This document shows, one piece after another, positions 34,910 through 47,623 of a DNA stretch of 64,000 nt (within the stretch, counting starts at the first letter, position 1; every line of letters starts with the position of its first letter). Source of the DNA: Xanthostigma xanthostigma. Lineage: Eukaryota > Arthropoda > Insecta > Raphidioptera > Raphidiidae. The notes under the pieces are model-generated. The model was not told where the DNA came from. It did not search any database and saw only the letters and a program-made list of their open reading frames with translations. The stretch covers positions 1,612,001 to 1,676,000 of the forward strand of contig OY754465.1 in assembly GCA_963575645.1 (NCBI GenBank), read 5' to 3'. A program made the position numbers and the translations under genes.

Positions 34910-37096
34910 AAAATAATAACACTATCTTTATTAAATATTATGCGTGTCAATTATAAAGGTAGTCGGCCACAAGTACATAGATGGTCATTGATCAGGCATC
35001 GGTGGGTTAAACTGTACGGTGGAGTTGAGTAGCCCTGTCCGTAAAAAACAGACAAATTATCAAAAAAGTTAACACAACGGCGTTCATGCAACTAAGCAAA
35101 TTAGAAATGTATAAAACTTTTATTTTTAGAAAAACTGTTGCATTAATCAGTTTTTTATCTTTTCAAATAAACATTATGAAATGCATATAACTGCATCGAA
35201 GGTATAAAAACTATCTTGTTCCTACAATTAAGCTTAGGTCATGGACAATCATTACTCACGAAGTCTCTCGTGTGATGCACAATATGCGAAATGTTACTAC
35301 TGTTACTGAAGTACCTGATTACTCAATCAACAATACCAAGAATTTTATGATATTGTGTCTCAATTGCAAACACCTTTCATGGACTTTGTCATCAGTTAAA
35401 ATCATGACATCGAATTTACGTTGGGAAATTTTAAAACAATGTTCCCGGGAATTTATTTTAAATTAATGGCTTTCAATTGGAGAATCACATATTTAATTTT
35501 GTTTGTCCGACAAGGATGTTTCGCTTAATTTGTTTTTATTATTGGCAGAACAGGAAAGAAAGCAATTTCGTCACTTCTTAATAATGTTCTCATACCATCA
35601 GCAATTATTAAACTGTTTTACTTTTCCATCTAGGTGACCAGGCATTATAAAAAATACCCGAAAAAGCCACCATAATAAAATGAAATTACAGATAGATGTC
35701 TCTGATAAGAAATAGGTACTGATGGCCATAAATGGACCATATTAACAAATCTATTGCCAAATATGATAATAATGAGTTATGACTCTTATATTTATCAGTT
35801 TTTCGTTATAAATGATGACATTCCTATCAACGATAGTTATCTATGACAAATTCTAGATGCATAATAATGCATCATCAATTTTGGTTAGTGTATAAAAAAA
35901 ACCACATTATTATTATTGAGAATTGTATGTGGTTTTGCATTCCATATCAATACTTAGATAAACAATGCTTCTCAAACTCTCAAAACTCATGAACGAAGTT
36001 AATTAATGTCTTCAAAGGAAAGGCAATGAGAAATCGTCGAAACCTTTCGAAATCAACAATCGCGATTGCACTTTTTTGCATAGCAATGTAAATATATCCA
36101 TACACCATCTGAAAGTAGACATTTTAACGAAGAAAACCCCATACTACGATTTTTGAAAATCTGAAATTTTTACATTACTTTTTTAGGTTGTAGTTAGGGG
36201 TAATTTTTCGGTTTTTTGTTAATATTACATTGGCAAATTATTTTTTTTATTCGAAAAAATTACAGCTTATTTAGGACATAAGGTAAGTCTCCTGAAAATT
36301 TCATGCAGAAGAAAAAAATTAAAAACGAAAAACACGGTTTTTTTGTAATTTCTCTGAATCTTTAAGGTTATGTGAAAAAATTAAATTCATAAAAATTGTA
36401 GATCCTTTTAATACCTACAACATTGCCATACAACATTTTCCGATTGGAGGTCAACTTTCGCCGAAAATAACGAAAAACCGCGTTTAACCCCTAAAACGCG
36501 CCCCCTGCCCTTTACGCATTTGAATTTTTGGTTTCTGTATTTCTGACGGCAGTTTCTTCCCTTCCTCATCATTCGTTTTCTGCTATTAATTTCTTCCTTG
36601 TCAAAAGCTAACTTCACTGATCTATTAGTTCATTTAAATCTGATCAAAATTTGTTTATGATAGCTGAATAATTCCACTTAGAATTAGAAATATGTCAAAT
36701 CAACGTCGTAGTTAGGGCTCGGTAGCCGGAGTTCTTGTCAAATTCGGGAGGGCGCAATCAGCAGTACGATTATAATTGTTTTATTTGAATACTTGAGAAA
36801 ACGGACATTTTGGGGACTTTAATACCAAACATTCGACTATAAGCAATTTTGTCTTGTGATGTCACATAGTTTCACGTGATGTGATGACTAAATTTATTCT
36901 AAAGACTTCTATAATAGTCATCTTATGCATTTGTTGGCTGGGAATCCCTGTTTAATCATTTTTATTCCAGCTGGAGAGCAAAGCAGCGTGTGGAAAATTT
37001 AGATTGACGTTTATACAACGACGCGTGTGTCCACATCTTGTGACAAAAATCTAAACGTATTCTGCATTCTCTATTCACCATTATTAATTACACATA
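34910..37096. other. Cactus intron 1, unassigned
   Basis: Long AT-rich stretch without recognised repeats apart from the kappaB decamer at 36940. It is one of the larger apparently unique blocks. Confidence 0.4.
36940..36949. promoter_or_regulatory. KappaB consensus site in cactus intron 1
   Basis: GGGAATCCCT matches the GGGRNNYYCC kappaB form apart from the final base. It lies in intron 1, about 150 bp from an inverted-repeat element. A single decamer is weak evidence; it is listed because it is one of five in the locus. Confidence 0.35.
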
Positions 37097-37645
37097 CAGT
37101 ATGTAAGTAAGGTGCACATAAGAAAATTAACATTGGGAAAAAATGACTGGATCAGAGTGAGCCTTGAAATCTTGTTATTCAATTTGACAGATAATATTCT
37201 TTTGCAATATGAATGTGTATACTATCGAAGAAAATATTCAAATGATTAGAACATAATCGGACTTTTTTTATTAATGGGACATTAAATTCCTAAAAATACT
37301 TAAATATGGTGCGAGATCAAATATCTCCGCCTATTCGTGTTGAACCTAAAGACATTGGGTCACTAATTTAACTACGCGCATACGTCATACCAGTCAGACA
37401 ATTTTTGAATGAAATTCTTCCGGAGTTGTTTTTTTGTTTTATTTTTGTACAAAAAAATTAAAATACTGATTTATAAGTTTTTTATTATTAAAAAAGCCAA
37501 GTAAAATAAAAATAAAATAGAAATCCTCAAGATTACCACGATAATTCAATAGAAATAACAATTAATGCAGTCATGGCTAACTCTGATCCAAGTATTTTTT
37601 CCCAATGCTAATTTCCCTATGTGCACCTTACGCGTTTACATACTG
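37097..37645. mobile_element. TA-flanked inverted-repeat element, copy B
   Basis: This is the same family as 270-830, inverted, 549 bp, with TA at 37095-37096 and 37646-37647. The left terminus has lost a few bases (GTATGTAAGTAAGG). It lies in cactus intron 1. Confidence 0.65.
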
Positions 37646-38090
37646 TATAATGTTCCTACGGCTTCAAAATATTAGACTGTCAATTTGCAACTTTTTTATT
37701 ATGCATTTTTAAATGTCTTTCCTCTAGATTATTAAATTATCATTTTCCTCTTCATTTTAGTGAAAAATAAATATGGAATTTATTTATCACTTACTTCTTA
37801 TCCAACCAAACACCGATAACACTGTACCAAGTATACGAGATCATTCCAAAAAATCAATAAATGTACCGGCTGAATGATTTTGAAGATTATTAAATTTAAA
37901 AATATCATCATCAATATCAATGATTTTTTTTACCATCTCTAGATGATGCTAAGATGGTTAACGAAACGTGTCGTGAAAAAAAGTTGTCTGTCGTTAAAAA
38001 TGTTGTAGTGGGACTTTAAAGACAGAATAATTTTCAGGTCCAATTGAGTCATACTGCAGCGTATGATTTGCGGGGGTGTATACTCTGTAC

Positions 38091-39255
38091 TAGTGATGTG
38101 CCGGATCGTTAAAAATGTATATCCGCGGATACGGATCTGAATACGGATATTTGGTTTAAAGATACGCGGATACGGATCTTAACTTTCTTAGAGTACGCGG
38201 CGGTAAATATTGCACATCGACCTTTTGAAAGAGACTATCTGTTATGGGAAAAAGTTATTGACCTCTTTAAGAGTTAACTCTCATAACAGATTGTCTCTTT
38301 CCAAAGATCGATGTGCAATATCTCATTATAAAGATAGTTTTTTAGTACCTTTGAGTTATGTACTATTGGTATGGTAGGTACTCACTACGATAAATGTTTG
38401 CAATATAAAGGTGCCAAATACGATTTTAAAAAAATAAAAAATAATCTGAATGGAATTTAACAGTTTTTCATTATTACCTCATCACCTATACAGCGTGTCC
38501 CATTTTAATGTCCCACCCCGGATAACTTTTGTCAGTGACCTTGAATGAAAAATTGTTTGGTACAAAAGTTGTACAACTTGGAGGGGGACATTCGATGGCA
38601 CTAATACTTTTGACCTTGGGTATAAGGTTCAAGGTCATTCAAGGTCAACTTTGTTTTTTTTAATGGAACGTCCTATTTTTGACATCGGCAATCGATTGCG
38701 CGTGAAAAAATATAAGACTTTTGTCTGAAACTTTTTTCGAGAACGGGCAAAACTCTGTACGTCTGTTAGTCTGTTAGTCGGTTATTCGGTTAGTCTGTGA
38801 ACACTATACAGGTCAAACGGATGAACGGATTGAAACAAAATTTTGGAAGGATGTTTGGTATGCAAATATGAAAAGCCCTATTGTTTTTGAAGAAAATCTC
38901 ACCATTTTCGAGTTGAAAATTCAAAAATTTTCAATTTTGAAGGCTAAATTAATTGAGAAAATTTGCCCGTTCTCGGAAAAAGTTTCAGACAAAAGTCTCA
39001 TATTTTTTCACGCACAATCGATTGCCGATGTCAAAAATAGGACGTTCCATTAAAAAAAACAAAGTTGACCTTGAATGTCCTTGAACCTTATACCCAAGGT
39101 CAAAAGTATTAGTGCCATCGAATGTCCCCCTCCAAGTTGTACAGCTTTTGTACCAAACAATTTTTCATTCAAGGTCACTGACAAAAGTTATCCGGGGTGG
39201 GACATTAAAATGGGACACGCTGTATATGTATATAATATATGAATTCACATCACTA
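38091..39255. mobile_element. hAT-type element with nested foldback
   Basis: The ends TAGTGATGTG...CACATCACTA are flanked by a perfect 8-bp duplication CTCTGTAC (38083-38090, 39256-39263). Inside are a short palindrome (about 38206-38325) and a complete long-inverted-repeat element (38491-39222). Confidence 0.8.
38491..39222. mobile_element. Long-inverted-repeat element CAGCGTGTCCC
   Basis: Arms of about 262 bp (38491-38752 and 38961-39222) start CAGCGTGTCCCATTTTAATG, with TA outside both. The spacer of about 210 bp holds the CATCCGTTTGACCTGTATAG-type motif seen near 6540. Superfamily uncertain; TA flanks fit Tc1/mariner-like insertion. Confidence 0.7.
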
Positions 39256-39263
39256 CTCTGTAC

Positions 39264-41182
39264 ATTACGTCATTGTCAAACAAGATTATTTATATCAGTA
39301 AAATAAAGCCTACTGGCTAAACGACTACGTAACTATAAAGACATATGGATCGAGAGAAATCACGTTATTTACTATGCCTATTTTTGGACCAGCTACATCG
39401 AATTCCTATACACATATAGAAGCCAATTTATATTTAGATCGACATTTTTGAAACGGCTTAAAATGACCGTTCTAAAAATAACACGACAGCGGTCCACCGC
39501 CAACGTCAGGTGAATGGCTCTATGTTTAGTCATCCAATAATTCGAAATTTTTATATAGGCTTGACTTTCATTGTCAATTATCTTACAAAAAAACATCCGA
39601 ATTGGCAATTCTCTTATAAGTGGAATGACAAATTTATTTCGGATCTTCCACTCCCCCTCGCTCGTTCACATACATACTAAAAACAATGCAAACTTTGAAG
39701 TTTTGGACAAATTATCTTGAACAGAGGACTGCCATCTGTTAGCAAATTAACTAACTCCTCTAGACTAGTACCGCGGTTGTATTACTTTCTCATAGCTCCA
39801 ATTATCAAGTCCATCACGTTTTTTCCTTACAATGTTATTGGAATCGCTTTTACCTATGCAGCGCTTAAAGAAAGTTAATTTCAAAATGATGTCACAGTCT
39901 TGGATGAATAATTATTTTTTACGGCTGATTTTCTTAAGATTTGAGGAGTCAAAGCAATTTTGCTCACGGTGAAACGAGGTCATCAAACTATAGTACAACG
40001 ATCGAGGAATTGGGTATAAAAGAAACGCGTAGAATTTAAAATGTTTCTATTGAGATTTTATAAAAATATGCAAACTTTTGAAAAAACGAAGCTATACAAT
40101 TTAAATAGTTTAGTACCCAATAAATAACACTACCCTACTGTTAATGAATCCCTGTATACCCTTTCATAATCCTTGAAAAAACGGTAAGTTGTGAGAACGC
40201 TTCAGGGCAATTTTCAAAATGTACTTGTTTATTTCGAGAAACAACAAGATGGATTATTAACTGTTAAATACTGAACACTTTCAGAAATTGGATATATTAC
40301 ACAAGGGTGCAAACATTTTTTTTAAATTCATTGTCAGTAGCAAAAAGTGTTTATTCTGTATTAAAGTAGTGTTGATCCAATAGAATGTTACGAAGAAGGA
40401 ATTCTGTATCTACTATACTCTATAGGTTTCAAATAAAAAACACGCAAGTGCAAAAAGATGATCATGCTTTCTAGTTTCTACCCATAACAATTAATTGGAA
40501 ACCAGCGACTCCTCGGCACTTTTATATTTGAATACGATAACAGCTAGACATAACCTTAAAAATTAACGAAGGGTTGAATATAGCATAACGGGAGGTACGT
40601 ACATTAACAATTTTTAGACCAAATAACTTCTAGAAAAAGTAATATTCACAAAATTCTCGATTTTTGTAATATTTTCTTGTAAAATATAGTCAGAAACATA
40701 TTCATTTCACACGCGAATATTAATTGACAAAAGTACTATAAAACTTAACAACACTGTTAAACAGTTTTAAAGTTTATGTGTTTATATGTCAAAATTCTTA
40801 AAATTAAACTATGAGTAGGTACCTATACGAAACTGGCTTTAATACCTTAATCCTTTTTTAAATTGGTAAGTGCTTAAAGTACGGGATTTGTTAAAGATCT
40901 GGGAGACAGGTAAAAAGTATCGAAACTAAATATAGGGCTGAATGAAGAGTTTCTATCGCATAGTGCTTAATTACTGATCCTGACATTTTAAAAATAACGG
41001 AGTGAAATTTCTTGGAGATCTAGTGGCTTAAATTTGTCACGCATTGCTTAAACTATATTATGAAAGTTAGTCCAGACAGATTTACATTTTTTTAATAATA
41101 GAATTAAATTTGGGAACTGACATCAAATTCAATAGTCCCATTACTCTTCGTTAATCTAAATGACAGATGTAAAAAATTAAGC
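39264..41182. other. Cactus intron 1, unassigned
   Basis: No repeat, coding relic or motif was recognised. Confidence 0.4.
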
Positions 41183-41400
41183 ATCCCTCACACGATCACT
41201 AAATAATATTGACAGTACTTTGATACTGTCAGTAATTCGCTAATATTTTGAAATTCACTTTACAAGATCAGTATTTATATTGGTATTTTGGCGCCGTCTA
41301 AATACTTTTAGGATCGCGAACATATCATCACTGATTTCACTCAAAATTGACAGTATTTCGATATAGGCACTGTAAATTTTTCTGATAGTGTGAGGGGCAA
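41183..41400. mobile_element. Degraded MITE
   Basis: CATCCCTCACACGATCA at the left and TGATAGTGTGAGGGG at the right are inverted, with further matches inside around TTGACAGTA. The ends are diverged. Confidence 0.45.
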
Positions 41401-41670
41401 AAATGTTCATAAACAATGCTTTCATTTTTTTACAGCCATAATATGCAATAACCCTTTTGTGTTCGCATCATTTTCATCAATTTTCTACGCATATTTAAGA
41501 AAATTGATAAGAAAATCAATGTCATCATTACTACATAATAATAAGTAAATATTATTAGACGCTATGAAATAATGCAAAATCAGAATGCTAAGAAAAATGA
41601 TCTTATCTATTCTCTAAAAACTAAAATTCTATTATAGATAAAACAAAGTAGCGTTTTAGAGCAAACTTAC

Positions 41671-42158
41671 GTGTCTCCATCTTCATCCGGTCCGAAATAC
41701 AATTGCCATGGCGGTATTTCTTGTATTACTGAGTCCTGGTTTTTGGCTTTATTTGGAACATCGTTCGTTCGTGTTTTGGATAAGCTGTTGCTGCTGCTAA
41801 GATCATTTAATTTATTTCCGTTTTTCAGGCTTAGCTCAGAAAAACTTTCCGAGAGGCCCACATCAACTCCACTGTCTAGGGTGTCTAGGCGCATGGAACT
41901 TTCCTTATCGTCACAATTTTTATTGTCGTCGTATTCCTCCTCGTCGATGACGCCCGAATCCGGTGCTAACTTTATTTCTTTAATCTCCTCGGATAATGGT
42001 GTCAAATTTGTGCTGGATATGAACCCCGAATCGCCGCTCGTCGATTCATACAATCCCTCATATTTTTCCGTATCGCGGTGGAGCATCAAATGCTGACTCG
42101 ACGAAACGTCGATTGCTGCATCTGCAACGTCGTGACCAATTGTTTTATGCGACGACAT
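41671..42158 (-). CDS. cact: Cactus (IkappaB) coding exon 1
   Basis: This exon encodes residues 1-162 and two bases of codon 163 of Cactus, the cytoplasmic inhibitor that holds Dorsal/Dif-type NF-kappaB proteins until Toll signalling triggers its phosphorylation and destruction. The region is acidic and serine-rich, as in insect Cactus. It has DSGFIS at residues 43-48, matching the DSGxxS phosphodegron read by beta-TrCP/Slimb, and two further DSG motifs at residues 67-69 and 95-97. It ends WQLYFGPDEDGDT, the usual run-in to the first ankyrin repeat. The start is the first ATG in this frame (complement of 42156-42158); the open frame extends upstream without another ATG. The donor GTAAGT is the complement of 41665-41670, and the split codon AC|A joins exon 2 to read DGDTQLHIAI. 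Intron 1 is about 14.4 kb. The family assignment is firm; the exact start is inferred. Confidence 0.95.
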
Positions 42159-42494
42159 TATTGTTTTTATTGATAAAAAAACCAAACGATTAAATTCAAC
42201 TAATAAAAGCCTCCAACAATCACACGTGAAAACATCTGCGATTACAGACAACGGGTTGTTTGAGAACCACTGATATATCTAAATGAGAACTATCAAATAT
42301 GGCTATATGACAATGTTTAGTTGTACACTTTCGAATATAAACACGATCAAAGAACTACTTAATTACACATTCACTGAATATATTTGATAGGAAATAAAAT
42401 CGCATGTTGTTCGAAAAATATACTACTGCTATTCGAAAATTTAAACTAAAATAAAGCAAGATAAAACTTCGTTTAAAATTAAAACACAAACATT

Positions 42495-42594
42495 CGTTCC
42501 GTTCGTATACAGCTCAACTTTCCGACTGATTGTATTTTTCGCAGCGCTTGTTCACGCTGCCATTTCTATTGGGTATTCCCCATGCGCATGCGCA
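42495..42594 (-). promoter_or_regulatory. cact: Putative cactus core promoter with kappaB-like and NRF-1 sites
   Basis: On the minus strand an arthropod initiator TCAGTC spans 42529-42524, putting +1 near 42527. A partial downstream element GGAAC falls at about +28 to +32, and no TATA box is seen. Immediately upstream are GGGTATTCCC at 42571-42580, a kappaB-like decamer, and the perfect palindrome TGCGCATGCGCA at 42583-42594, the NRF-1/Erect-wing type of site. The inferred leader of about 370 nt has several short upstream ORFs, including an 11-codon one at 42200-42235. The motifs are seen; the start site is inferred from motif and position only. Confidence 0.5.
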
Positions 42595-42600
42595 GTGGAC

Positions 42601-43427
42601 AAAACAACCGCACGAGTTCACATATACCTATGCAGAGTTTAACTTTCTTTAAAAATTATTCAAATATTTAAAATGTTTAGTAACGTATACTTAGCAAATT
42701 TTTAAATAAAATCACGAATAAACTATAACTTCTTTAGTATTAATCAGTACCTAATAATTACAGATTTATACATAGGTTAAATCATTACTATATTATTATT
42801 TATTTTATCTAGCTAACGTAAATACTAACTAGATCTATATTTAGATAAATGATTGATTACTGATTACAGATTACAGAATGTGGGTAGTAGTATGTTACCG
42901 AGTTCAGTATGCCAAATTTCAGAGTAGAAGGTTAAAAAAATCGGTGATTTGATTTTTAAATCAGAACGACTAAAAAAATAACAGGATTTTTATAAATCAA
43001 CGTTTAATTTTATCTTTAAGAAGTAATAGTCCGGGAGGTGAGGTCAAAATTTATCAATGATTTATCTCCGACTCAAATGTAATTGACTGAAGAGTTTAAC
43101 CATTAGTCTGTTCGAAATCGAAAGTCAGTCAGCGCACCCGCGGTGGGTGTGGGCGTGGGAGGCTGTGAAACTCGTCGGAAAAACGATGAAAAAGTGATAA
43201 ATCTGCTGATAAAAATTTGTTAGATTGTAAATAATTGATGATTAAACGTGAAAATACTCGTCAGTCACTTTCCCGACGGGGGAAACATCGTCAGTCAGAG
43301 GTTTGAACCCTTTAAAAGAATATCAATCTCAGTGTTTGAATTTAAAATCGATTTTTTCAGAACGAATAGTAGGAACTGAAACATTCTATTCCTAATATTC
43401 CTCCCGTACTATAATGATAGAGTACAA
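42601..43427. other. Upstream flank of cactus, with GC-rich patch
   Basis: 43120-43170 (AGCGCACCCGCGGTGGGTGT) and 43260-43300 are GC-richer than their surroundings. They could hold an alternative cactus first exon or enhancer; nothing decisive was seen. Confidence 0.3.
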
Positions 43428-43637
43428 TGGTGTAACTATACCACCTGAGGCCCGTGGCAAATTCATCGAATCGGGCCCTCCCTTAATAAAAAAAACCTTC
43501 ACGTTGTAGTTTCATCTTTAAAAATGTTAGGGTCCTCCTGTCTTAACGGCCCTCTCGGGCTGGAAGCCCCCTCAGGCCAGCGGCCCGTGGCATTTTGCCC
43601 AAACTGCCACCCTATTGTTACGTCACTGATAGCGTAG
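43428..43637. mobile_element. Degraded hAT-like MITE
   Basis: AATGGTGTAACTATACCACC and CACCCTATTGTTACGTCACT are imperfect inverted ends; GGCCCGTGGCA repeats occur inside in both halves. No clean target duplication was found. Confidence 0.4.
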
Positions 43638-45105
43638 TACAATTGGCGGTAATAAACTTGTTTTAAATACAACAAAACTTAAACGTTGAAATGATATTAA
43701 AAATGGTAAAAATCAATTGTTAAAAAATGTTATCTATCAGTAAATCATAATACATGGCTGCCAATGAATCAAAGTTAACAATAATTTCACTAAGTAATGT
43801 TTCTTAAAAAATAGTGTTATTGTGCAGATTTATATAAAACTAGTATTAATTTTCAGTATATTATACAGTCACAGGGAACTCCTAAAACAATAAAAATACC
43901 TAAATTATACTGATTCATTTATAGCAACATTCTTCTTGTGATACCCATGACAGACATTTCCTGTATCTCTAAACTATTTCAAATAAATATTATAACTGTC
44001 AGTTATTTTTGTGTTTCAGCTTTAACTTGTTTTGAAAGGATGATTATAATGGGTGGCTTAATATGTAAATTTCTGACAGTTTCAAAAATAGATCACTCAG
44101 TTTTGCAGTTGGAAATAAGCTAAATTCATATTTTAAGGGCATAATAGCAAATGTGTTCCTAAGGCGTGAACCTATTAGTCATGTTTTTGAATTATTAGAG
44201 TGACCACCCTGCATTAGCAATAACCCTGAAATTTGATGCATGCGTAGTCTTCACAATTACAAATAATTTTCATCAAAATCGGTCCACTCGTTTCCGAGAT
44301 AAGCGTCTTCAAAACAAATGAGATATTCGGATAAAAAGTTTCAACCCTGCTCGAGTGATGCTGGTATATACAAATGAAAACTGGAAAACTCAAAAATCCC
44401 AGCAAATCAAGGGAATTAAATTGCATTTTTTAGACATAGTATTGTAAATATTCTATACCTATTATTATTGATATTTTCGTATGTATTTATCCGTGACCCA
44501 AAACTTAAAATGCATTTTATTAAATTTCCTCAATAAAAGAAATTAATTAAGCAGCATAATTATCTAAAAAAATATAACATCAAGCCTTTATCTCCATTTT
44601 TTGTGGTTTTATATCAGTATTTTTTTCGAACTAATTTACCAGATTAAACTTATTTTTCAGCAGCTGTGCACAAAAAACAAAAAAAAAAATTAACCTCAAA
44701 TTAAAGGGAAAAACAACTGCGGGTTTTTAAGGCAGCCAATCACGCGCTCTGCTGCTTTATCCACGTTTTAAACATCTACAACATGCATGAATGCAATAAT
44801 TGGCTATCGATTTGATTAATCCTGCAGTTATTATCACAATCACCAGTAATTATATCACGTAAGTTCATAATTGTGCTATAAAATGACACTAAAACGTTCT
44901 CAAAAAGGGGGCTAGGGTAGCAAACGACAACACAATTTATTTGGTGCACGAACTTTGTGCTAGAGTCAAAACGCTGTAAGTTAAACATCACTACGTTCCT
45001 TCGACACGGTCTCAGCCCACTTGAAAGTGGCCATAAGTGAAGGAGACGCTTGGCTGTCTTTAGGCTGATGACGTAGCGGTGTTGAACTTACAGCATTTGG
45101 ACCAT
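43638..45105. other. Intergenic, unassigned
   Basis: AT-rich. 44260-44300 carries the CATCAAAATCGGTCCACTCG motif common in insect transposon tails. No gene seen. Confidence 0.4.
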
Positions 45106-45432
45106 TACAATACGCGCCACGGATCTAAAAGGTTCTGAAGTTAGTCACAAACAGCGTCGCAAAGGCACATTTTAGAGCTGTTGAGACTCCCACCACCTCC
45201 CAACTATCTGCATGCAACGTGCGCTCGTTGGTGATTGGCCGTGATCGCTCGTTGCCTTTGTCACTTGTCGCTTTCCTGCTTTAAAGTACAGTCGAGTACG
45301 CTATTGTCAAGTTGTTATTGTTATTTTAGTTTTGTTGAGTTGCGAGTTTGTAGTTTTTCAACAGACTGTACAAGCGCAATCTCGCATTCGCATCTAACTT
45401 CCGAGCCTTTTAGATTCGTGGCGCGTATTGTA
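45106..45432 (+). mobile_element. MITE with TACGCGCCACG ends, copy 3
   Basis: This 327-bp copy is bounded by TACAATACGCGCC and GGCGCGTATTGTA. It lies between cactus and Ice2. Confidence 0.7.
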
Positions 45433-45718
45433 CTAGCATTCGGTTTCTGAGGCGGTCACTTTTCCACTTCGCTCATGTGGTCACGCAGGATTTAGAGTAG
45501 TGATGTCAAAAATAAGGCCCGCGGCAGTTACGCCAATAAAAAAAAGTCAAAATAGACGTGAATTTGATTTTGAACTGTGCTAAGACAATAGTCAATGTTT
45601 ATAAAATATACATTAATGTTTGTTTTTTCGAGGAAACAGATAACTAAATGCTTCCAAATTTCAATTGTTTCATGTGGTCAGTATCATTTACGTATTGTTT
45701 TTACCACCAGCTGATTTT

Positions 45719-46768
45719 TAACTTCCTGCTTTAAAAAAAAAAAATTTTTTTTTTCAAAAATCGGGAAGTTATTGGTTTCACCCCGATTTTCGAAAATCGA
45801 GTTTTCGCCAGATCTCGACGTTTTGAGGTCCTAGGAAGCTATTGAAACTATTTTGGCGATGATGTCCGTAGGGCTGTATGTGTGTGTGTGTATGTATGTA
45901 AACCTTTTATATATTTTGAACGGAGTATCCGACTGAAACGCGGTTTGCGGCATCTGACGTGATCTTGGTGAACTTAGACTTCCTGAAAATTTGAAACGAT
46001 TCGGCCCAAAAAATTTTGAGAAATCTTAAATAAACAAGTTTCAAAAATTTTTAAAAAATTGTTTTTGTAAAATATTTTCCAAACTACTAAACCCATTAAT
46101 TCCAAAATCTAATCAGCTCTTCTCCTTAACAAACTGCGTCGATTTCCGCAAACCGCATCAAAATCGGTTCATTTGTTCACGAGATACCGTGAACGAAAAA
46201 ATTGTAAAAAAGTGTTTTTTTAAAATGACTTAAAATTGTTATCAGATCGATTTTTTTGTAATAAATTACTTTCTTAGACTAAAAAAACTGCGTCGATTGT
46301 CGCAAACCAGATCAAAATTGGTTCATTTGTTCATGAGATAACGTGAACGAAAAATTAGGAAAAAAGTAATTTTTTATAATTACTCGTAAAATTCTTATCA
46401 AATCGATTTTTTTGTAATAATTTACTTTCTTAGGTTAAAAAAACTGCGTCGATCGCCGCAAACCGCATCAAAATTGACTCATTTGTTCACGAGATATCGT
46501 GAACGAAAAATTTGTAAAAAAGTGTTTTTTTTAATTGCTCGTAAAATTCCTATGAGATCGATTTTTCTGTAATAAATTACTTTTTTAGGTTAAAAAATTG
46601 CGTCGACTGCCGCAAATCGCATCAAAATCGGTTCATTTGTTCATGAGATATCGCGAACGAAAATTTCGTAGCAAAGTGTTTTTTTTAGCTCGAAGAGCTA
46701 AAAAATAAACTTCTTGCTATATTTTATATATTTTTGAGCGTTTTGAGCTCGAAAATAGCGGGAAGTTA
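45719..46768. mobile_element. TIR element TAACTTCCYGCT with internal tandem repeats
   Basis: The left end TAACTTCCTGCT and right end AGCGGGAAGTTA are inverted with one difference. From about 46134 to 46690 a unit of about 155 bp (ACTGCGTCGATTGCCGCAAA...CGAGATATCGTGAACGAAAA) is repeated four times. No coding relic. Confidence 0.6.
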
Positions 46769-47013
46769 CAGGGATGGCCTGCAAGGTCAAACTTATTTTC
46801 AAATTTTTTTCTATGCAACCGCAGACATTTTTATATCAATACTATATTTATAAGAAAAATATCTATAGAGATACAATGTCAAAACCAGACTGACGCACGG
46901 TATATTAACCAGAAAAAAATGTGTAAATAAATTTAAGCATAAAACATAATATATTATGTTATCAGTTAAATCACCACATCTGTAAAAAACGAGTATGCTT
47001 TAGACCACACGAC

Positions 47014-47509
47014 TGAAGTAAAACTTCTTTAGCTCCATCTATATGTATGTATATCCATATTATGTATAATATATACATGTAAGAAATCACCGTTCGCGTA
47101 ACGCTAGCAAACTCGCAAACGAACTACTGACTGAGAGATATATATGTTACGGTTAATACAAGAAAGTAGTTTATTCGCGAATTAACCGGCTAATACCCGA
47201 ATTAACCTACGTCAAGGATTGGTTAATTCGGGTAATTAGCCGATTAATTCGCGAATTAACTACTTTCGTGTATTAACCGTAACATATATATTCCATGCAC
47301 TGGCTATGAGAGGAAGAAAGAAAGCAAATGTGCGCGCGCACTGCTCTCTCTCTCTTGCTCCTACAGTGTGATACAGACAATAGGCCTGCACTGTGTCTTA
47401 GATATACGAAACGTAACTGCCTCGCCCGATCACACTTTTCGTAACGCTCTCGTCACGCATTCACCAGCTTACTACCCAAGTCAAGCGTGCGTAAAGAAGT
47501 TTTACTTCA
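47014..47509. mobile_element. Inverted-repeat element with central hairpin
   Basis: TGAAGTAAAACTTCTTTA and its complement form the ends. A strong palindrome at 47149-47284 (GTTACGGTTAATAC...GTATTAACCGTAAC, AATTCGCGAATTAAC) lies inside. The ends resemble those at 26503-26812. Confidence 0.55.
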
Positions 47510-47623
47510 AAAAAATTACAATTTACTTCTTAATATTTTTTTTAATGGTACAAGTTTTCATATAACCCAGTATTATCATATTATGTTATACATATAACGT
47601 CTAAGTTCTACGTGGTACTAGAG

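Noticed and set aside
41671-42096. A 141-codon plus-strand frame opposite cactus exon 1
   Set aside because: Serine/leucine-rich shadow of the acidic serine-rich exon; no independent support.
42159-42251. N-terminal extension of Cactus upstream of 42158
   Set aside because: The frame is open but has no ATG; the first ATG is at 42158.
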